Source: Hypomesus transpacificus
Lineage: Eukaryota; Chordata; Actinopteri; Osmeriformes; Osmeridae
DNA: 64,000 nucleotides
Assembly (NCBI RefSeq): GCF_021917145.1
Contig: NC_061074.1
Span: 4,872,581-4,936,580, forward strand
Reading direction: 5' to 3'
Under the pieces are notes generated by a model. It did not search any database, was not told where the DNA came from, and worked only from the letters and a program-made list of their open reading frames with translations. The position numbers were made by a program, and so were the translations under genes. Within the stretch, counting starts at the first letter, position 1, and each line of letters begins with the position of its first letter. Of the stretch, positions 53,763-64,000 are shown piece after piece.

Positions 53763-54281
53763 TCAAACATTCAAGCAGTATGCAGAGTTCTCTTCATTGT
53801 CAAGGGCCTCTGGGAATACCCCACAAGGTGTGGCTACCATCCTCACTGTGTTTTTCCCATGAAGATCTCTCTCATATTCCATCAGCTGACGCCAAAATCC
53901 AGCATTGGGACGAATGTGAGGCCTGTTCTCTAGAACCCATTCATGGGCCTGACGTAGACTGACCCCTTTGTGCTTCATGAGGTAAGCCATGATAAGGGCA
54001 GGAGACCGGCTCCTGCCAGCAGAACAGTGTACCAATGTGTTTCCTGAATGGTTGTTATGGATGGACTCGGCTACATATTCAAAGTAGTGTCTCAATGGGG
54101 CATGAGGTTGATCCTGGACAGGCACATGAAGGACCTCCACACCTTTGTAATTGGGATACACCATAAGCTCTGCTGTGGCATTTATTATCAGAGTTATGTT
54201 CCTGTTGGTGATCAGTGTTCGCTTCTGAGCAGCATCCACACCGCTCAGATAGAGAGAAGGTGTTATCTGGGAGACCGACAT
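53763..54281 (-). CDS. Atypical dual-specificity phosphatase (DUSP14/18/28-like)
   Basis: A small single-domain protein phosphatase of 172 aa for phospho-Tyr/Thr substrates, without the MAPK-docking domain. I place the start at 54281 (MSVSQITPSLYLSGVD) because a splice acceptor (TTTACTTCATGCAG) lies just upstream; the in-frame extension MFAPSFEIIYG is probably intron. The signature HCSAGRSRSPALIMAYLMKH has the catalytic Cys and Arg. The general-acid Asp is in VPVQDQPHAPL. The ending NAGFWRQLMEYERDLHGKNT followed by VRMVATPCG matches DUSP14/18/21, whereas GRSRS in the P-loop is as in DUSP28. The coding part is a single exon, with a likely 5' UTR exon upstream. I cannot choose the orthologue. 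Confidence 0.85.
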   Translation of the reverse strand: MSVSQITPSLYLSGVDAAQKRTLITNRNITLIINATAELMVYPNYKGVEVLHVPVQDQPHAPLRHYFEYVAESIHNNHSGNTLVHCSAGRSRSPALIMAYLMKHKGVSLRQAHEWVLENRPHIRPNAGFWRQLMEYERDLHGKNTVRMVATPCGVFPEALDNEENSAYCLNV

Positions 54282-54299
54282 GAGGCATGGACAACAAGC

Positions 54300-54642
54300 T
54301 GCATGAAGTAAACCGTAAATGATTTCAAAACTGGGTGCGAACAAGGGTCAATAATATTAGAAAGTGTACTCCCCCCACCCACTTGGGGGGACCAAATAAT
54401 GTTCATAACTATAACACGAACTACCGGGTTACCCCCTGGACATGTTAGGGCATGTTCTACAGAGTCGCACCGAAACTAGTCGATCTGACGTATCATGTGG
54501 GAGTGAGTCATTGTTTTCTTTATTACAGTCGGCTAACCTAGTTCAGTAGTCTACTACGGTACGGCACGACACAATAACAACACGACATTAAGTGTAGGCT
54601 ACGGACCAAGACAGCATTCGATTAAACACAGCACGGGTAAGT
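54300..54642. promoter_or_regulatory. Shared head-to-head promoter region, with a + strand first exon
   Basis: The DUSP gene (-) and the YqaJ gene (+) start from this region. On the plus strand a strong donor (CACGG|GTAAGT or CACG|GGTAAG at about 54640) ends a candidate non-coding first exon that has no ATG in its last 100 nt. A 3' acceptor (TTATTTTTCAG) occurs at 55950, before the YqaJ coding exon. Pairing of the two is inferred. Confidence 0.4.
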
Positions 54643-54953
54643 GTGACTGGGATTTAAACTTAAGTCTGTTTATGATCCGTGAACATCCAAGAATGACAAA
54701 AATGATCTGAAACTGTTCTGGCTACTGCGTGTCACGTAGGCTACCGTTAACATGAGTAAATTGGGGTTTGTTTGGGGTGGGATTTATTTTCGGACTTTAG
54801 AAGACATGACATGCATCCCGATCGTAATCAATGTTACGAACATTACAAACATTTAAAATAATCAAAACATTACATACCTGAAAAACTCAAACTAGTCGAC
54901 ACAGAATTATTGAGAAGGGTTAAGTTTCGATTTCTACTTCACTGGAAATTATT

Positions 54954-55155
54954 AGACGTAGTCACAGGAGGACGCCATATCACCAGCAGGAACTACGTTG
55001 TAAGGGGAGGTCACGGATTGGTGGGTGTTGGAAACAGGCAAAACACTAACCCAATAGTCTTCGGATATGGAAGTGCATTAATAAGTGTGTTTTTTGGGGG
55101 TTTCTTATTTCATCATTACCTTTATAAGAATTATTTAAAAATCCATAGTCCATAA
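54954..55155 (+). other. Candidate exon for a small membrane protein, unrecognised
   Basis: An open frame follows a possible acceptor (TTCACTGGAAATTATTAG) and runs to TAA at 55155. It reads RNYVVRGGHGLVGVGNRQN and ends in a hydrophobic stretch (GYGSALISVFFGGFLFHHYL) and a short basic tail. There is no ATG in frame, so it would need an upstream start exon. The shape resembles small mitochondrial inner-membrane subunits, but I recognise no family. It may be chance. Confidence 0.25.
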
Positions 55156-55976
55156 AAAAAATGCTGAAGATTAAGAGAGAGTGACATTTTGCGCTGCTCG
55201 TCTGGATGGGCAGGTAAGAGTAAACTGTGCCTGACAGTTGGGCACATGAACTGACTTGTGTGACTCTCTTAAGCCTCTGTTGGAAATGGCTGTATATAGC
55301 CACAAACGTGCTCTGAGGCTATTATTGCACTACGCACATGGAACTCCAGAAGCTCCCCTTGATGGGTAGTGTGAGATGTCAGACTCACATGCTGGGATCT
55401 ACTCCCTGCCAGGGAATTATTAAATCTACACTGAATGTCCAGGAGTAATGTCCCCATAAAATGTATCACCGCTGAGGTAAACGCTTAGATGTACTTTAAA
55501 GCTTAGTTTCAGCTGTATCATTATGAGATCAGAGCCTCTATGAAGGTGTGTGGCCTGACCCAATTGAAGAGGGGAAAACAACACCTTTCAATCAGCATGT
55601 ATTGGCTCCACTTCAGATGAGACATTTACCCTTGCACCATCTGCATGGTCCCATTCACAGAATAAAGTAGGGGGGACGAACATGGACCAAAGAGATTACA
55701 CATCAGAAAGAGTGACAAAAAAAGATTGAGTGAGAAAGTCCAATAGAAGGATCACATGTGTGCACTGATACCTTGAAGACAAGCCAACATAAAGTAAATC
55801 AATGGAGTAAATCACACCAGCACATTTAGTTATCTTTATCAGCAGCTTGATGGTCATTTTCATCCCTAAACAATGCATTTTACAACCAAAGTTGTGAATA
55901 CGTTCCTTTCTATGTATTTCACCCACAAATGCTGATTCTTTATTTTTCAGAATCCTTATCTTTTCTTTCATCGGAA

Positions 55977-57032
55977 ATGTTACCCACCGGTATAGAACAG
56001 AAGAGCTCCCATTCTCACCAGGAAGCTCCTGTCTCAAAGAGAAGAACACCAAGACAGAGAGATGTCAACACCTCACCAACGGCATCTGGAGCCTCAGGTG
56101 ACTCAAAGCAGTCAGCCCCTGGGAGAACCAAACCCCCAGGTAAGATTGTTGCCAAGAAGATTCCTGAAGTGAGATACCCCATCATCACAGAAAAGAAAAA
56201 AGAAGCACAAATGCATGTCAAGACCAAGACCACTCAAGATAAGGCGAGACCCTTGGTCCATCTTCCCAGGCCTGAGATTGTATCTCTGAGTAAGAAGATT
56301 GAGGGAGACGTTGTTAATGCAGTGGAGGTTCACACTCGTGGCCAAAGGGAAAATCCCAGCTGGTTTGAATGGCGTCACAACCGAATCACAGCATCCACAG
56401 CTCACCGCATCTCCCACAGTCGTTTTGTGAATGGGAAGAGTCCAACCCCGGCTGCATCCTACCTGGCGGCTATCACAGGAGAGGGCCCAAATGTGAAGAC
56501 TCGGGCCATGAGCTGGGGCATCGAGAGGGAGGCTGAGGCTGTCCGCCACTATCAAAGCTTGAAAAGCAAAGCTTTGGGGAGACCAGTGCAGGTGCAGGAG
56601 TGTGGTCTGTTTATAGACTCACAACGTCCCTGGTTGGCTGCCAGTCCTGATGGGATTGTGCAAGAGTTGGATGGTAAGCGCCTGCTTTGTCTGGAAGTCA
56701 AATGTCCATATAAGCACCGTCAAAATACAGTAGCCCAGGCTTGCAAGGAGGATAAGACCTTCTGTCTAGAGATCCAAGAAGGAATGGGTTATTGTCTAAA
56801 ACCCAAGCACAGCTATTACACTCAGATTCAGTGTCAGATGGCTGTTACAGGGTTGCATCAGGCCGATCTTGTAGTCTTCACCTTGGAAGAGACTGCCATT
56901 GTACCTGTGGCTTATGATCCTGTGTTCTGGGAGACCACGGTAGCTAAGTTGGAGCTCTTCTACAAAGACGGAGTGCTGCCCTACGCCAGAGAGAAAGGAT
57001 TAGACATCCCAGCTGTGAAGCCTGAAGAGTAG
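55977..57032 (+). CDS. YqaJ-domain (phage lambda exonuclease-like) nuclease
   Basis: A 351-aa protein in one coding exon; the ATG at 55977 lies 26 nt after a splice acceptor at 55950. The first 130 residues are basic and low-complexity (KRRTPRQRDVNTSP, GRTKPPGKIVAKK). The YqaJ nuclease domain covers about residues 130-320: SWFEWRHNRITASTAHRIS; WGIEREAEAVRHYQ (catalytic-core Glu); WLAASPDGIVQE (Asp); LLCLEVKCPYKHR (E-x-K motif); HSYYTQIQCQMAVTG (Tyr/Gln motif). All PD-(D/E)XK positions I can identify are present and the frame is open. The family is known from phage recombination exonucleases and occurs as many uncharacterised copies in fish genomes. A polyA signal at 57219-57224 follows. It may be a host gene or an orphan of a DNA element; I see no terminal repeats or transposase. 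Cellular role unknown. Confidence 0.82.
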   Translation: MLPTGIEQKSSHSHQEAPVSKRRTPRQRDVNTSPTASGASGDSKQSAPGRTKPPGKIVAKKIPEVRYPIITEKKKEAQMHVKTKTTQDKARPLVHLPRPEIVSLSKKIEGDVVNAVEVHTRGQRENPSWFEWRHNRITASTAHRISHSRFVNGKSPTPAASYLAAITGEGPNVKTRAMSWGIEREAEAVRHYQSLKSKALGRPVQVQECGLFIDSQRPWLAASPDGIVQELDGKRLLCLEVKCPYKHRQNTVAQACKEDKTFCLEIQEGMGYCLKPKHSYYTQIQCQMAVTGLHQADLVVFTLEETAIVPVAYDPVFWETTVAKLELFYKDGVLPYAREKGLDIPAVKPEE

Positions 57033-58073
57033 AACCCGGTTCCAAAATGACCACGCCAATTTAACAGCTCCGAGTAACTGAAAAAAAGTGTAAATGCTTT
57101 AGTGGTGGACAACGTGCCCATTTCCTGAATTTAAGATTTTGATTTTGAGGCTGGAACACAAAAACAGCCATGTGTTGTTGAATGGGTCTCAACAACCGGT
57201 TATCTGCTTTATTCTTGCAATAAAACAAGACACAAGACTGAAAATGCTGTCAAGTCATTTGTATAATATCAATGTGAATAAATCATATTATAAATCATAT
57301 ATTTTTTACTAGTATTATCTTCATTAACTTTTCCCCCATCAATCCCTTCCATGCCAATGACCTGTCACTGCAAATAATCTCCCCATATAAAAAACGGTGA
57401 AAATATTTGCCTTCATCTAACCAAAGGTCACATAAACGACTTTACAAACAATTATTTACATAATTTGCAGTTACGATCATATGTACATTAAAGTCAATCA
57501 CTCAGCAGAGCATAATATAAAACATAAGTGAGGAACTAAAAATAGAGGAAACATGTTACAATGGTTCCAAAGTGTAACCCAATAATTGCCATCTGATATA
57601 TAATAAAAGAGAGGAGAAAAAAACTGCCCTGAGAAACATCATTAAACTTGGGACCCGGGATATAGTAGGAGGTGAATTGAAGCAAGCCCTTGAGAAAGTG
57701 TTCTCTATAAGATGCAAATAAAGATGGGTGTGTCTAGACCATGTTATATGCATGTGAACGCAAAAAGTTTTTGAACAATAACACCTGTAAACCTTAAACA
57801 TCCTTCTGTCATGACTGCTCTCACATCACTCCCATCTTCGTTATTGTACGTAAATGTGTAGTTTTACCGTAAACAGTGACCAATTCCCAATTCTATTTAT
57901 GGTTGTTTTTGTTAATGACGTTGGTGTCAGTACAAAGAATACTTGTGCTGAACATGACAGGTGTGTGACAGGCCTTTGTTCATTCCCTTCCACCCATGTC
58001 TGTATTTTCCAGTCCTAGAGAGCTTGATGGCCATGTGTCTTGACGGATGTGGGGAGTTGGTGCAGCTCCGCAT
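57033..58073. other. 3' UTRs of the YqaJ gene (+) and phf13 (-)
   Basis: No gene is seen. The stretch is AT-rich and unique-looking. The YqaJ transcript should end soon after 57224; phf13's 3' UTR takes the right part. TTTATT candidates for the minus strand occur at about 57895. Confidence 0.45.
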
Positions 58074-60937
58074 TTAGTCGCTGAAGCGTTTTCGGGGGCG
58101 AATGCGAGCCCTGTTGGACCGGCGGATATTCTGCTTAGAGTCACGACAGGGCTGGCAGACGAACACCTCGGGAACATGAGTACGGCGTATTTTTGCACAG
58201 GACAAGTGCACCCAGGTCCCACACTCACTGCATTCAATCATGGGTCGTCCCGCGAACGGCTTCAAACAGAAACAAGTTATCAGGTCCCAGGAGTCTTCTG
58301 AGGACAGATAAACAAGAGGGGTGATTAATGATGATTCTCAAAATTCTCCTAAACACAATGATTAAAAAGCGGATCAAAAATGAACTCAACATACCTTCCT
58401 TTTTGCTGTTATTTCCAGATGCATCTTCTTTGACAAACACTGCGATACAAATGAGACAAACATAAATAATTAGCATAGTGAAATGCACAATTACAGTTGG
58501 AGGCAATCTGAGGGTATGGAGAGAGACACAGACCTGAGCGGGTAAGTCTGTTGCAGTCCCCATTTTGAGGATCCTGCTCTGTGTCACTGCCACACTGGTA
58601 TGGGCTGCTGCCATCCATGTCAGTATAGTACCCAGTCTCCTGGTCATCAGGAAGTTGCTTGTCCATAACCATACATAGGACACTGGCGTTCTCCAATCCA
58701 TTTTCATTATCCTCCAGGCTCTTCCTCTCCTCCTCATTCCCTCCAACCTTCTCATTTCTCTTCTTCTCTGGCCCCTGTTCTCCTTCTTCCTGTGGATTAG
58801 CCTTCAATTTTGATGTCTCAATTTGGTCTGCCATGGTCAGATCAACAGGTTCCCTTTTCACTTCCTTAGGGCCACATCCTCTCATCTGAAGTTCAGCATT
58901 GCTCTTTTCAGATGCACCTTTAAAGCTCTGCATCTCTTTTGCTCCTGTCTGGTCATTTTTACTATGACTTGAGACAGCGTTGCTGGATTTGGCCTCAGGG
59001 CTGGCTTGGACCTCTAGCAGTATGCCTGGTTTTTCACGATTCTCTGGCGAGGCTTGGTTAGGAAACAAAAGATCTAATGGAGTTTTTTGGGACTTCTTCA
59101 CCCCTCCTGAATCACATCCTTTTGTTTTTTTCTCCCTTTGACCGGTCAACTTCTTGTCGGACTTCCTCTTCTTCACCTTCTCATCCTTTTCTTTCTGGAG
59201 TTTGGAAGGGTTGCCATCTGTACTTGAGGATGAGAGGTGTGTCCATGAACTATGGTTAGTGCTGTGCGTGCCGCTGTCCCTTGGTCCACCCTCATCACAG
59301 CACCATTCCTGTAAGGGCATACACCAAATGGTATTTGTAGGGTTGAATTAGGATATATTATAATTCAGTAATGATTACAGTATGCAGTGATAACTTGTTG
59401 CCGAGAATACCACACAGAAAACAAATGGTAGTTCTGGTTTCAAATGTCATAATTGATGATTTAATGTCAGTTTTGATATGGAGCCAGAATAATATTCAAT
59501 CCCATAAATATACACAAGTGTAATTATTAAATTCCATCAAATGTAGGGGATTACTTAAATACTCAAACTATAATCCAAATGTAGCTATTAAATGAAGGGT
59601 TGGTCAAGGTTCCTTGAGGTTAAATAATCATAATATATGGATTCTGGGATCTCACTACTGTTATTCTGGAGTTATGACGTCTCCACAATGCTACCTGCAA
59701 CAGTTATGTTTACTCAATAAAAAACAAAAATAAACTACTGTTGTAGTTCTACACTACTGTGTAGGCCTAAATATTTTTGTTAACTGTGTAAAATCATCTG
59801 ACTATTTGACGTCATAAAACACAATAAAGTTACTTTAAGACAACGATGTTTAATCAATTCAATATGGTGAAAAACTGCGTTAGTCTTAATGTATTTTTGT
59901 TTACCTTCGTTGGGTATGGGATATACCCGGCATAAGCCAACACAAAGGTGCAAAACTGATTGAAGTCTTCAACAGTCCGTTGTCTTTTTCGCTGTAAAAA
60001 AAATACATACAAAATACAGTGATTACAGGTCACATGATTGGTCATCTAGATTTTACTTGCGTACGGTAGGCGACAAGCTCTTCATCTCTGAAAGCCTATT
60101 GTCTGAACATGCATGAAGTGTCGAAGCGCGGGAGACGCTGTCAGATCCGACTTACTGTAGCCCACCAGTTCGGTAAACAACATAGTGGCCAAGAGAGTAG
60201 TTATGTAACATACAAAAAATTCGTAATAAGATTCACAACATCATTGTGATACCGTTCTAATGACCGACCAACCTAATGTGTAGCTCAGAATAGTCGAGTC
60301 AAGCAGGCTATACTCTACCACGACGATCAAGTTAGGAGTGTAGCGTTTTGACTGCCAGTCCATTGTGAAAGAAAATTATCTTAGTTGTGACACTAAAGAT
60401 TATATGAAGTTTGTGTCAAAATTATGAAAAAATGACTGGAAGGCTGTCGGCTATAGCGTATAAAAAGAAGGATCAAAAGATGACGATGGCATGGCACACG
60501 ATCGTCGTTGTATCCAACAGTAGTCCTATCTGCAACTGAAATATGTTTGACTAAAATGCTGCTGGGACTAAAAAGCTTGCATTGTGCTTCAAGGTACCAT
60601 ATAAAGTTCATTCATTAGGCTAAGCTTTGAAAAATAATCAATTTGGACACCATTCTATCGACGTATGCAGGCATTAAAGTTTTGCCAAGCGCTCATCAAC
60701 ACACACGTTGCAAACTGGGCACGCAAATGTTATCGTCACTAACATAGAAAATGTTAATCAGTTATCAATGTGTCAGTCATTACCCTGTTACAGACATACT
60801 TTTGCGAAAATATCGAATCGACCATTAGCTAGCACAATCCACACGCCCGGACAATGCTACCCGGAACCTTGCAAGCTGTCATTGTTAAAAGGAAATATAA
60901 TTTAACTGAATGTTGATGCACATACCTCAGTTGACAT
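58074..60937 (-). CDS. phf13: PHD finger protein 13 (H3K4me3 reader)
   Basis: PHF13 (SPOC1) is a chromatin protein whose PHD finger reads H3K4me3; it acts in chromatin compaction and DNA damage. Five exons on the minus strand (60926-60937, 59905-59991, 58534-59308, 58395-58439, 58074-58297) sum to 380 aa (human PHF13 300, PHF23 403). After a 4-codon first exon comes the conserved block [20 protein letters not shown] with YIPYPTK. A long Lys/Ser/Glu-rich middle follows ([19 protein letters not shown]). The C-terminal PHD reads [53 protein letters not shown] and ends [16 protein letters not shown]. The RRSNR ending and CFC pattern fit PHF13 rather than PHF23. The middle exon is longer and less conserved than in human. 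Confidence 0.87.
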
Positions 60938-61706
60938 CGTCCTCCGATACAATTTACTTAATTGCAGGCAATATTATGAGGTTGTATGTCTTTTTCGTCC
61001 TTCGTTTGCCTGATCTTGTTGCCAGATGATGATAATCGATGATAGGGCAGGTCCTTCAATCCAGATACATTCGCGGTTCGCTCTGCTCTTGTCTAATACC
61101 TCGGCAGTAGTTGACAGTTCAATCCCGCAAGTAAATTAGTTTGATATTGAAACACAGTGGAGCTCCAACCGGTCTAGAAAAGCCTATTCATTCACACGGA
61201 TCGTGTGCTTACTTGCGCCCTGTCGAAACAGTCTGTTGTCAGCAACTCGGATGCAAAATGAGTCCACAACCAGTTAAATGCAAATCGTATACTGAAGGCC
61301 TGCAATAGTCGAAGAACACATCGAAAAAACAAAGTAAGTTTACCCACTGTCTCATTCATGTGAAGCAAACTGTCCTGTACCTTGACAGACCGAAAAGTAC
61401 ACTTCAGTGCGGGAGATCACGGAATGACCTACCAAATTCTATCAGTGATGTCACCGCGGTGGGCAGGATGGGACCTCAACTACGGACAGGGTGATTTTTT
61501 TTCATTCTGTGGTCTGAACAAATGCTATCATCGGAAACAAATATTTCAGAGATGGTTAACAACTACTAGATTTCATATTTTCAAAGTCTTAATTGCCACG
61601 AAACTAACACGGCACCCTTTAAAAAATGTCTGGGGTTAGGAACACCCCAGTCAAGGAAGATGGTGTCCATTCATCAGCTGCTGGCAATGGTGGTGGTGGT
61701 GGTGGT

Positions 61707-61753
<47 letters not shown>

Positions 61754-62857
61754 TTACGCCCGCGAAAACTATACAAGACAACAATTCGTGGCTGCTGTGT
61801 TTAGAAGTAGGTTATCGAGTCATAGCCTAATCAGACCCAGGCGGCTGAATGAAAGATGGGAGTGATGGTTGAAAGCCACGATAGCCGATTTAAAGATCTT
61901 AAACAGGTGTTGTTGACTAATACTGCTGGGATTGTATTTGCAATCATGTGAGAAAGTAATAAAGGCCATTTTGATCGAAATGTTTTTTTATTAGCATGGA
62001 GTTATGAATTCTTACGTTTTTAACAGCTATTTATAAGTTATATATACCATTCAAATGGGTAAATGTATGCTTTTATTATAAGAATTAACTATTTTTATAG
62101 TAAACCACTACCTTTGCTGGTGGGAGATGCCCCGACAGCCCCCGCACACACACAAATAACCTTGTCTTGATGCTTAGTTTTCCTATGTTGACAATCATGG
62201 ATATGCAATTGTTCCTCTGGTTAAATAAACTCCTCTTCTCACTTAATTTGTGCTGGATGAGTTTATATGCAAACAAAACGTTTGTCAATTTTCTCTCTCT
62301 CTCGAGCATATACAACACACACACACCATGCATTCTTCAGGATGGATTAAGAAATAAATACACGTTTTCAGATGTACATATGTCCCTTGATACTGCAGAG
62401 ATGAGGGTTGCTTTGCCAAGATAGTTGCACATATGGGTGTACAAAGAAGGGTTAGCCCTGACGATCACAGGATGAAGTATCCTCTCCAAGTCTACCAAAT
62501 TAGCGTGAAGGTGAGTAGAGAAGTCTGGACCCGGAGGGCAAAAGAGCACTTGATTTAGATCCCAGTACATCAGGTGGGTAGAGTTTGCACTGTACACTTT
62601 AGGACACCAGGCAGAATATTGCTCAGGACCCAGACCTTGTTAGGAGCCAGCTAAATTGAGTGTGCTCAAACAAAGACTATGCGATGGGAAACAGAGGATT
62701 GCTGGGTGGCACCAGTCAGACACAGTTCCCCCTCCTGAGGGACGCTGAGAGGGAGGCAGTTTGGGGTGTGATAGGTTTCTTTAGGTTGTGGTGGATATCC
62801 ATTGGCAACTTGGCATGTCGGTCATTGGCATGTTGTTGGTGAGTTGCTTGGTGCTTC
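60938..62857. other. phf13 promoter and abcf3 3' UTR region with a 45-nt G run
   Basis: No gene is seen. The left 400 bp is the phf13 5' flank. At 61688-61706 a GGT array runs into an uninterrupted run of 45 G (61707-61751), inside an ORF that I judge spurious. The abcf3 3' UTR occupies the right part. Reverse-strand ORFs at 62337-62597 and 62716-62949 lack recognisable domains. Confidence 0.5.
61707..61751. repeat. Poly-G run, 45 nt
   Basis: This is the longest homopolymer in the window, preceded by a GGT array. It can form G-quadruplex structures. Such length is prone to assembly error. Confidence 0.95.
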
Positions 62858-63854
62858 TCACAGGTATCCCTCCTTGCGGAATTGTTCCGTAAGGATATCT
62901 CGGTATTCGTCGAAGCCCCCTTCGATTCGCCGCACTTTCCCTCCCTCACAGACCCACAGCTCTCTACACACCAACCGGATTAAACGCTCGTCGTGAGAGA
63001 CTAACACCACGCCGCCCTGGCAGGAGAAAGAGAACATTGACTCGATCCAAAAATATGCTTCAGAATATCAGATCATCAACTATTTTAGTTTAGTAGCTGC
63101 ATATTTACTTACTTTGAATTTATTGAGAGCCTTTGCCAGAGCCTCAATAGTTTCCATATCCAGATGATTGGTCGGCTCGTCAAGGATATAAAAGTTTGGG
63201 CTGTGAGAGAAACAGTTACACAAAAAGTGTACAAATTAATCAGGATGGATTCATCTTGTAAAATAAATACGTATAACATAAAAATAATGAAATAAAAATG
63301 TCAATATACCATGGCATCGTCATCTGGGCAAATGCCACTCGGCTCTTCTGTCCTCCTGACAGGCTGGCTACAGGGCGCGTGGCGAGCTCTCCTGTGATCC
63401 CATATCCACCAAGCTGGTGCCGATACTCCTCCTCATTTCGACCTGAGGAAGCAGGACAAAGTGACAGTGGTTACAATGGAAAGGCAGGCCAGCCATCTCA
63501 TCTCAGTCATTGTTAGGAAATCTATGAACATGAGCCTATGGCACACGGCTGTAAAATAAAAGCAGCTATGTGCTTAAGTGGTACCTGGGAATTTGTTGAG
63601 TAACAGCTCCACAGAACACACATTGAGGTCCAGCTGATCCACGTGATGTTGACTGAAGTAACCTATCTTCAGGTTCCTGACCAAGACAGAATTACATTGC
63701 CATTAACCACAAGCATACAAAAACCTAACAGGATACCCTTAGCCTAGAGATACAATGGGTCTTACCGGTGAGCCTGTCTGATCCCTCCGACGGGCGTCAG
63801 TTCCCCCATCAATAGCTTGAGCATGGTAGATTTGCCTGCCCCATTCTCACCCAC
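62858..63854 (-). CDS. abcf3: ATP-binding cassette protein F3, 3' part (partial, continues beyond the window)
   Basis: ABCF3 is a soluble twin-ATPase of the GCN20 type, linked to translation control and antiviral response; it has no membrane segments. Five exons of the second ATPase domain are visible on the minus strand: 63766-63854, 63585-63676, 63310-63442, 63113-63200 and 62858-63016. They show Walker A ([14 protein letters not shown]), [19 protein letters not shown], the ABC signature ([15 protein letters not shown]), Walker B ([14 protein letters not shown]), the H-loop ([20 protein letters not shown]) and the end [17 protein letters not shown]-stop. All match human ABCF3 closely. The N-terminal half and the first ATPase domain lie past 64000. 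Confidence 0.94.
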
Positions 63855-64000
63855 CTGAAAGTTCAAACTCAAAGTTTCAGTGAACAAAGAACATTGGGTC
63901 TCCAATGAAAAGCTCCCTACCAATTCAGTGGCACAAGTGAGGTTATCAAAAGGTAAAGTATATAGATTTAGGAATTTTAGACTTTGTGCTACTTGGAAAA

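Noticed and set aside
61626-61865. 79-codon ORF with a poly-glycine core
   Set aside because: It is produced by the GGT array and G run, with no domain or splice support; the flanks look non-coding.

Overview
The window is nuclear DNA of a ray-finned fish (teleost). Compact, well-conserved vertebrate genes with GT-AG introns, an otolin-1 gene, fish-type interspersed repeats and MITEs, long CT/TG microsatellites and unusually long C/G runs all point that way. I infer teleost from gene content and cannot name the species.

Layout, left to right. (1) 1-9.6 kb, + strand: the 3' half of atg16l1 (autophagy WD40 protein) with three intronic composite box C/D-H/ACA scaRNA genes, then sag (rod arrestin). 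(2) 11.1-13.8 kb, - strand: otol1 (otolith collagen-like C1q protein), tail-to-tail with sag. (3) 15.6-30.1 kb, + strand: a complete 30-exon dgkd (diacylglycerol kinase delta). (4) 32.0-34.5 kb, + strand: a vitamin-K-dependent protease that I call protein C (proc), with an expanded glycosylated activation segment. (5) 35.2-50.9 kb, - strand: iws1 (transcription elongation), an ACAP-family ArfGAP and ilkap (PP2C phosphatase). iws1 and proc end tail-to-tail almost at the same point. (6) 52.0-57.2 kb: a tRNA-Gly(TCC) next to a degenerate opposite-strand tRNA copy, polr2d (RPB4, + strand), an atypical dual-specificity phosphatase (- strand) and an intact YqaJ-type nuclease gene (+ strand). (7) 58-64 kb, - strand: phf13 (PHD finger) and the 3' end of abcf3, which runs off the window.

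The genes do not form one pathway. The order is informative instead: ATG16L1-SAG-DGKD and ILKAP lie on human 2q37, and PROC-IWS1-POLR2D on human 2q14, so this fish segment joins blocks that are far apart in human. Exon boundaries were read by hand. Summed coding lengths are divisible by three for atg16l1 (visible part), sag, otol1, dgkd, proc, polr2d and phf13, which supports those models.

The most notable items are: three copies of a scaRNA5/6-like gene in successive atg16l1 introns; a tandem pair of 126-nt alternative last exons in iws1; an 18-bp in-frame repeat giving serial N-glycosylation sites in the protein C activation region; and a stand-alone phage-type YqaJ nuclease ORF with all visible catalytic residues.
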